DNA from: Tanypteryx hageni
Taxonomy: Eukaryota > Arthropoda > Insecta > Odonata > Petaluridae
Reading direction: 5' to 3'
DNA: 64,000 bases
Assembly (NCBI GenBank): GCA_028673005.1
Contig: CM054118.1
Location: forward strand, 8,455,082 to 8,519,081
The notes below the pieces were generated by a model, which was given only the letters and a program-made list of their open reading frames with translations, made no database searches and was not told the origin of the DNA. This document shows positions 58,450 through 64,000 of the stretch, piece after piece. Both the position numbers and the translations under genes were made by a program. Numbering within the stretch: position 1 is the first letter of the stretch; every line of letters begins with the position of its first letter.

Positions 58450-61257
58450 TTATCTATTGTGGTCACGTATTGTCCTAGGGAAAAAGGACTCCTTATACCT
58501 CTCCGTCCTACTATCTATTTCGCGAATCTTGTCGTCATTATCCCTCCGTCCGATATACGTTGGTTGTCGAATAATATCCTTCATTTCATTTACGAATATC
58601 TCCGACCTATATTTATCTAGAAGTTTAAGTCTCGCCTGTAATCTACGATCTTTCAACGATGGCCAACTCAACTCATCAATGAGTAACGTAACGCTCTGTT
58701 TTTTATCGTAATTCTTTTTCACGAATCTAGCTGCTCGCCGCTGTATTTTTTCTAAATCCTTTATGAGTCCCCTCTGATATGGATCCCAAACCGCTGCTGC
58801 GTATTCCATTTGAGGTCTAACCAACGATAAATAACAGGATTCTCTCACCTTTTCCGTGCTTTTCCTGACTATCCTACGCACAAAAGCCAACTTCTTATTT
58901 GCCGCACCTATCACTCGTCTTATGTGGGTGTCCCAAGACAGGTCACGATTCAAGGTTACCCCGAGGTATTTCACGGATTCCGAAACAGGAATGATCTCAC
59001 CATCTATCGAGTAGGTAAACACGGACGATGGGCTTCTAGATTTCCAAAAGTTTAGAACGTTACTCTTTTTCTGATTGATTTCTAGCTGCCATTCCTTGCA
59101 CCAAACAGATAACGCATCCAGATCATCCTGAAGCTGACGATGGTCGCTAGGACCACTAATTTCTCTATAGACTACGGTGTCATCCGCAAAAAGCCTGATA
59201 TTACTTTTTACAACTGAGCTGATGTCGTTTATATAAAGCAAGAAAAGCATAGGTCCGATCACACTACCCTGCGGCACTCCAGAGACTACATCTGCCACAC
59301 TCGAGGACTTACCATCGATGACTACTTTTTGTTTTCTATTCCAAAGGAAAGCGCGAACCCAGTTAATGACTTTAACATTAAAGCCAAGATTTCCCAATTT
59401 TAATAACAACTTACGGTGGGGAACCTTGCCAAAAGCTTTTATAAAATCAAGGAACACTGCATCGACCTGCTTATTATTTTCGCCGCATGATAAAACATCA
59501 TTCACAAACAGACCGAGTTGGGTGTCACAGGATCTACCTTTTCTGAAGCCATGTTGACAGCTGACTAAGAGCGATCTACTCTCAAGATAACGCATTGTGT
59601 TGCTAACAATAATGTGCTCCAAAATCTTACATGATAATGATGTTAGAGAAATCGGCCTATAATTTTCGGGGTTTTCTTTGTCACCTCCCTTATGAATGGG
59701 TGTGACGTGTGCTAGTTTCCAATCATCAGGAACCTCACAGAGGGTAAGAGATTTCTCGAAAACTATCCGAAGGAAGGGAGCTATATCTTCTGCTAGTTCT
59801 TTTAATACACGCGCGGGAATTCCTTCTGGTCCAGGATTTTTGTTAGGCTTTATCGCACTCAGTTGCTTCGCTATTCCTGCCTCAGAGATTTTAATATTAT
59901 CCATCCGAGTACATCCATCGGGAATAAGATTGTCTTTAAGTATATTTCCACCTGCCGTGAACGCCTTCGCGAAGTAAACGTTTAGTAGATTAGCTTTATC
60001 CTCCCCATCGTGAAGGATGTCTCCGGAATCACATCGCAGGGAGGGTATTGAAGGACCCACTCCCTTGACTTCTCTTACATAGGACCAGAACGCTTTTGGA
60101 TCCTCCGTCAATTTTGTATTTAATACCTCATTCCGGAAGGTGTTAAATGCGTTACGCATGGTTTTTCTCGCTAGTACGCGGGCACTGTTATACTCATGGA
60201 CTATAGCTGTGCGATACTCATCGGAAGCGGTGGTAGGTATGTTTTTCAATTTTGCGTGGCTACGCCTCTGTCGTCTTAAGGCAATCCTGACTTCCTTATT
60301 AAACCAACGAGGTTCTTTCTTATCAGATTTTAACTTACTGGGGATAAATCTATTGATACCTCTTCCTAGTATATTCTTAAATAATAACCATGATGGCTCC
60401 ATACCTAATCGTTCTGTCTTTTCACGATAACTGACAAAGGTACTTTTGAGATGTAAGCTGAAACTTTTAAAGTCGGCCTTGGCGAAAGCGTATACATTCC
60501 GAAGAGGCTTAGGATGTCTTTTGAGCTTTAATTCGCACTCCGCATACACAGCTCGATGGTCGCTAAGTCCCTCCTCTGTGGATACCTTAGTTATCCTATG
60601 CGGGATGTTAGAAGCAAGCAAGTCGAGAACATTGCCCGAACGCGTGGCTTTTTGTACCATCTGGATTAAGGAATATTCATGAAACGTGTCAATTAAGGCT
60701 TCACACGATTCGCGTTCTTTACCTCCCGTAACGAAACATAGGTTTTCCCAATCGATTGACGGTAAGTTAAAATCGCCTCCAATTATCACGTAACCGTCGT
60801 TCATAATAGATCTAAGCTCGGCTAATTGCCTCTCTAAACTTAAAATATAATCAACTTTGGCATTAGGTGGTCTGTAAAATGAGCATAAATATATCTTTTT
60901 CGAATTATCCTTACCTAGGCGGCACCACACGCTCTCGGTCGTTTCATCGATAATAGGGATCTGACAACTATCGTACTTTTCACTTATTGCCAAAAATACT
61001 CCGCCACCTATTCTATTGGCGCGGTCTTTTCTGTATACTCTATAGCTTTTCGGAAAAATTTCTTGGCTAGCGATATCTTCAGTGAGCCAACTTTCCGTAC
61101 CTATAACTACATCCGCATGCAACGTGCGAATTACGTGTTCGAGTTCGGCAGACTTCCTACGAATGCTGCGGCAGTTTAAAACTATAATATTTAATTTCTC
61201 GTTATCGCCCGAAGCATTAACTGCTCTATTACGGCTTTCGCAGGTGGACTCTCTCAC
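58450..61257 (-). CDS. LINE ORF2: AP endonuclease plus reverse transcriptase
   Basis: An uninterrupted 935-codon frame for target-primed reverse transcription. The APE-type endonuclease fills about residues 22-240, with the Asn of LNCRS (28), Glu of GTESW (55), YRP (128-130), GGDFN (160-164) and SDH (232-234) all present. Reverse transcriptase motifs follow: RPISLT (about 534), the FLDF aspartate (604), VPQGS (661-665) and FADD (690-693), then a C-terminal thumb and basic region. KAFGKVPH has Gly where Asp is usual in KAFDKVPH, and GPEG replaces the usual GPDG; neither is a catalytic Asp. The start ATG lies 74 bases after the ORF1 stop, so it may be translated by reinitiation. It may be functional; I cannot tell from sequence alone. 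Confidence 0.9.
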   Translation of the reverse strand: MRESTCESRNRAVNASGDNEKLNIIVLNCRSIRRKSAELEHVIRTLHADVVIGTESWLTEDIASQEIFPKSYRVYRKDRANRIGGGVFLAISEKYDSCQIPIIDETTESVWCRLGKDNSKKIYLCSFYRPPNAKVDYILSLERQLAELRSIMNDGYVIIGGDFNLPSIDWENLCFVTGGKERESCEALIDTFHEYSLIQMVQKATRSGNVLDLLASNIPHRITKVSTEEGLSDHRAVYAECELKLKRHPKPLRNVYAFAKADFKSFSLHLKSTFVSYREKTERLGMEPSWLLFKNILGRGINRFIPSKLKSDKKEPRWFNKEVRIALRRQRRSHAKLKNIPTTASDEYRTAIVHEYNSARVLARKTMRNAFNTFRNEVLNTKLTEDPKAFWSYVREVKGVGPSIPSLRCDSGDILHDGEDKANLLNVYFAKAFTAGGNILKDNLIPDGCTRMDNIKISEAGIAKQLSAIKPNKNPGPEGIPARVLKELAEDIAPFLRIVFEKSLTLCEVPDDWKLAHVTPIHKGGDKENPENYRPISLTSLSCKILEHIIVSNTMRYLESRSLLVSCQHGFRKGRSCDTQLGLFVNDVLSCGENNKQVDAVFLDFIKAFGKVPHRKLLLKLGNLGFNVKVINWVRAFLWNRKQKVVIDGKSSSVADVVSGVPQGSVIGPMLFLLYINDISSVVKSNIRLFADDTVVYREISGPSDHRQLQDDLDALSVWCKEWQLEINQKKSNVLNFWKSRSPSSVFTYSIDGEIIPVSESVKYLGVTLNRDLSWDTHIRRVIGAANKKLAFVRRIVRKSTEKVRESCYLSLVRPQMEYAAAVWDPYQRGLIKDLEKIQRRAARFVKKNYDKKQSVTLLIDELSWPSLKDRRLQARLKLLDKYRSEIFVNEMKDIIRQPTYIGRRDNDDKIREIDSRTERYKESFFPRTIRDHNR

Positions 61258-61331
61258 TTTGCGACCAGAAACTGTATTACACTCGATGCCCCTATGAAAT
61301 CTCCTAATACGCCTACACCCTACCCTACTCT

Positions 61332-62372
61332 CTAATCTAAAAAAGACCTACCATGGTCGAAGATCCTACACGCTACACTCTGTGAAGCCTCGGTCGTGTA
61401 ATGAACTCCAGAGCCGTTTAGGGGTACCCTACACGATCCGAGAACCGGCCGGAGATCAACAAAGTCGACTCCCATGCCCACACAGAAATTCCATAGCCTT
61501 TGGTTTAGCCCCGCCACGCGGCTCCAAACCTACGAACCACAGTCAATCCGCGGGACAATACTACAAATGGTGAGCCGCACATCAGAACCCGACTCCTCTC
61601 GGACACGAGTGACCTCGGCGACCAAGTCCTCAAAAGAACTTAGAATCTCCTCGGACCCGCGCTTCGAGGCGTCGTTAGTCCCAACATCGACCACCATCCG
61701 CAGCCTAGAGCAACCCGTTGACTCCACCGACTCCCGTACCGCCCTCGTCACTTGGGGGACCGTTCCTCCTGGTATACACCTGGAGAACACCCGCTCAGCC
61801 ACTCCCTCCCGGCGGGCCCGAGTTAGCAAGGGAGCCATAACACGCCGGACATTAGAACTACCTATTACTAGGAGCCCTCCCTTCCCACCCCGACTTCCCA
61901 TAGATCCAGCCTCCGCCAAAGAGACGGGAGCGGATGCGAGAGCATCGGCCGAAGTGTCGTCCTCCGACAACGCCGCGAACCGATTGCAAACTGGAAGAGG
62001 GTCTGCCGAGGCATTCCCAGCTCCCAGCCTTCGCAGGACCACCCCACGATCCCCCCGGTTGGAGACCACTCTCCAATCGTTGGGTTTCAGGATTGGAGCG
62101 ACCCCAGCTCCCGAAGAGGTCCCACAAACACCCTCGATCACACCACCGACTTTCGCACTCGAGCGCACCCGAGTCGCCATCATGGCGCGGTGAGTTCTCG
62201 GGGATGGATGCGTTCTCCCAACACGAACAAGGGCCGACTCCGCTCTTGCCACCCTCCGACGGAGGTCCGTAACCTCTCTTACCAGCTCCGTGATTCGAGA
62301 CCTCATTCCCTCGAAATCAGCGTCGCATAGAAAGGAGGAAACGGGAATCCTAGGTGAAGCCATCCTAAACAC
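61332..62372 (-). pseudogene. LINE ORF1: coiled coil plus SGNH esterase, one premature stop
   Basis: One frame of 347 codons including both stops, read from 62372 to 61332, broken by a single TAG at 61530-61532 after VPRIDCGS. Residues 20-50 look like a short coiled coil; 60-160 are low complexity. The SGNH hydrolase-like domain starts with LLVIGSSNVR (168-176; the Ser block) and has the DVGTND block (229-234). The catalytic-His block GVHYTTEA lies after the stop in the same frame. CR1-group ORF1 proteins bind RNA and may act on membranes or lipids. The stop removes the His block unless it is read through. Confidence 0.85.
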
Positions 62373-62950
62373 TAATCTGTACTAGCTACGAATTAAATTA
62401 AACTTAAAGCTAAGGTTATACTAAGTGACTAACTAATTCGTGGACTTAAGGTCTACGCTAGAGAGGAACGCAGGTAAAAAGTGAAAGGGAAACGCTGACT
62501 CACCGCACAAACAACGTTAGCGAACAGGCAAGATATACACACAAGCAAGCGTTAAAACAATTTAAATTAGTACACCAACAGCGATAATCAAGTTAAAACA
62601 AGTTAAGTTAGTACACAAACAGCGTAGAGTTCTTACAGAAACAATTACTACCTGAATATGAGTTTTTTTAAAGCAAGTGCTAGAAAAATACTACTGAAAA
62701 ATGACGATATTAGAATTAAGAGATACTACAATAAACAATATAAATAAATGTTAGTTCTACTTATCAGTACGGTTACTTCGACTCTACTTCTACTGCTACA
62801 CAACGATACAGCTACGGAAGGACAGCTGCTACAGCTACTCTACAGCTACTGCTATTAAAGCGCCGGTCACCCGCAGGTCAGAAGCTCTTGCAGGAGGAAG
62901 TGAAAGGCACGTCCTTACCCTTCGACAGCCAGGCATCGTATCGTCAATTG
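62373..62950 (-). promoter_or_regulatory. LINE 5' leader, likely internal promoter
   Basis: Non-coding sequence upstream of ORF1 to the LINE 5' boundary, estimated at 62940-62965, where hAT-like sequence resumes. LINEs of this class carry an internal promoter in this position, but I see no specific element. Confidence 0.4.
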
Positions 62951-62965
62951 TATAGAAGGGATTTT

Positions 62966-63092
62966 TTATCAAGAGATCAAAGTTTCTGCTATCACAACAT
63001 TGGCTTCATCAGTTTCCGCTATCCTGGCATTAGTAGTTTCATCAGTTTCCTTTTGCTTCAATGTTGAAGATTCTTCTGCTTCTGATGTGAAT
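62966..63092 (-). pseudogene. hAT transposase N-terminal acidic region, remnant
   Basis: On the minus strand it reads TSEAEESSTLKQKETDETTN and on to ANVVIAETLIS before a stop. It resembles the ISEAKASTSQQTE segment at 57.9 kb, so it is probably an internal repeat of the same acidic region left on the other side of the LINE. Short and low complexity, hence moderate confidence. Confidence 0.5.
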
Positions 63093-63154
63093 ATGAAAAG
63101 AGAATAAACGCAGCTGGCGGGAGAGCGCGGGGAAGGGATGGGACTTTTAGGCTT

Positions 63155-64000
63155 ATGCAGGTAAACTGCAGGAGCATAGTCAATAAAATATTTGAATTCG
63201 GCTCGCTAATGGAAATACACGAACCTGATGTTACTATATGTACAGAGACGTGGCTAAGGGAGGAAATAAGTGACAATGAAATATTTCCGAATGGGTTTCA
63301 TATTTACAGAAGAGACAGAGGTACCAAAGGAGGAGGAATATGTATTTGCGTGAAGGACGACATTGAAAGTAGCCTAAAAATAATAGATACGGAGTATGAG
63401 TTACTCGGAGTAAATATAAAGGATAGAAAAGGAAAACAGTTCGAAATCGTAGCAGCGTATAGGCCACCAGGTGAAGACATGGGGCTCATGGAGCGGTTAG
63501 TCGAGATAGCAAGTAGCAGAGTAGTAAGCAGGCCATTAGTTATAGCAGGTGACCTCAACATTCCCCAGGTAGACTGGAAGGGACGTACGCCGGTGGGTGG
63601 TGAGAGTCAGAGATGCGTAAACAGTCTTATCGGTCAAGGAGGCCTCACACAGGTAGTGGAAGGGCCCACGAGAGGAGAAAGTATTTTAGACGTTTTCTTG
63701 GTTAGACCCAGCGATTTGGTAACAAGAACGGAAGTATTCGAGGGCATTAGTGACCATAAGGGTGTAATTATGGACATTCAATGGGAAATACATAGAAAAT
63801 GTGAGCCGGGTATATGTGTTAGATTATACCACAAGGCGGATGTAACGGCTTTCAGAGAATATCTACGCAGAGAATTTCCAGAATGGGCGAGTAAGGGAGA
63901 CAGTGTTGAGCAAATATGGGTTAACTTTAAAAATATTCTATCGGAGGCAATTGAAAAATTCGTTCCTAAGAAGTCATTAGGCAGTAATCCAGACCCGGAA
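63155..64000 (+). CDS. LINE ORF2, endonuclease part, runs off the window
   Basis: A frame open from 63086, with its first ATG at 63155, continues without a stop to base 64000. The APE-type endonuclease motifs are LMQVNCRS, CTETWL, RRDRGTKGGG, YRPPGED, LVIAGDLNIPQVDW and ISDHKGVI. All the usual Asn, Glu, Asp-Asn and Ser-Asp-His residues are visible. The motifs differ from those of the LINE at 58.3-62.9 kb, so it belongs to another lineage. The RT domain must lie beyond the window. The sequence left of about 63095 is hAT-like, so the copy is probably 5'-truncated. Confidence 0.85.
   Translation, partial: MQVNCRSIVNKIFEFGSLMEIHEPDVTICTETWLREEISDNEIFPNGFHIYRRDRGTKGGGICICVKDDIESSLKIIDTEYELLGVNIKDRKGKQFEIVAAYRPPGEDMGLMERLVEIASSRVVSRPLVIAGDLNIPQVDWKGRTPVGGESQRCVNSLIGQGGLTQVVEGPTRGESILDVFLVRPSDLVTRTEVFEGISDHKGVIMDIQWEIHRKCEPGICVRLYHKADVTAFREYLRREFPEWASKGDSVEQIWVNFKNILSEAIEKFVPKKSLGSNPDPE

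Larger units (their letters stand above)
58341..62950 (-). mobile_element. Near-full-length CR1-like LINE
   Basis: On the minus strand: a leader of about 580 bases (to about 62950), an ORF1 with esterase domain, a 74-base gap, an uninterrupted ORF2 with endonuclease and RT, and a short 3' UTR with a GC-rich hairpin (CCCTGCAAG...GGTGGATGGCAGGG). A tail of four hexamers related to TGTAGA starts at about 58345. Esterase-bearing ORF1 and a hexamer tail fit the CR1 group. The hAT pseudogene resumes on both sides, so the LINE inserted into it. Only one obvious lesion (ORF1 stop) suggests a young insertion. Confidence 0.85.

Noticed and set aside
61474..62193. 239-codon plus-strand frame
   Set aside because: Antisense shadow of the G+C-rich LINE ORF1, which has recognisable esterase blocks on the minus strand.
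1..64000. CRISPR arrays, prophage or bacterial operons
   Set aside because: No regularly spaced direct repeats with unique spacers and no bacterial gene organisation; the tandem arrays seen are microsatellites, minisatellites or satellite-like units.

Overview
The window looks like gene-poor, AT-rich, repeat-dense nuclear DNA from an arthropod with a large genome. I infer this from the transposon set: a mariner, a CR1-type LINE with an esterase ORF1, Penelope-like elements, hAT/ZMYM-type DNA transposons, tRNA-derived SINE heads, and long (TA)n and (GA)n arrays. No bacterial-style operon is present, and I recognise no host gene exon with confidence. Nearly all coding capacity belongs to mobile elements, most of them broken. 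The species cannot be named from this sequence.

Layout. 1-7 kb is mostly unassigned, with fragments of several dispersed repeat families. 7.3-8.2 kb holds a tRNA-like SINE and a hAT-type element with a 22-bp tandem repeat. 8.6-10.0 kb is a Penelope-like element: two near-identical inverted arms, a GIY-YIG endonuclease remnant and, in each arm, a type-I hammerhead ribozyme motif. 10.85-12.16 kb is a long-TIR element carrying a truncated mariner that is partly folded back on itself. 12.2-13.1 kb has three copies of a second hammerhead-bearing repeat, separated by (TA)n arrays. 17.8-20.1 kb has a 76-bp-arm hairpin, then a decayed ~2-kb DNA transposon with a hAT-type MITE nested near its right end. 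20-48 kb is mainly unassigned DNA with dispersed repeats, purine/pyrimidine tracts, hAT ends, a GGGGGAGGAGGC-type minisatellite inside a small hAT-type MITE, and a striking 24-bp-arm hairpin. 49.1-50.4 kb is another TIR element.

52.7-64 kb is a transposon nest. A ZMYM/hAT-type transposase pseudogene on the minus strand runs from its dimerisation domain (about 52.74 kb) back to its N-terminal region (about 58.05 kb, and again at 62.97-63.09 kb). It is split by a 2.2-kb dimeric array of ~145-bp units, by a dispersed repeat, and by a nearly complete CR1-like LINE on the minus strand (ORF2 open for 935 codons; ORF1 with a single in-frame stop). A second LINE starts on the plus strand at about 63.1 kb; its endonuclease frame is open to the window edge.

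The strongest lead is the set of hammerhead ribozyme motifs. At least two unrelated repeat families, plus a third decayed one, carry the same three-stem layout with palindromic stem III, usually as inverted pairs. This is the arrangement expected of Penelope-like retroelements.
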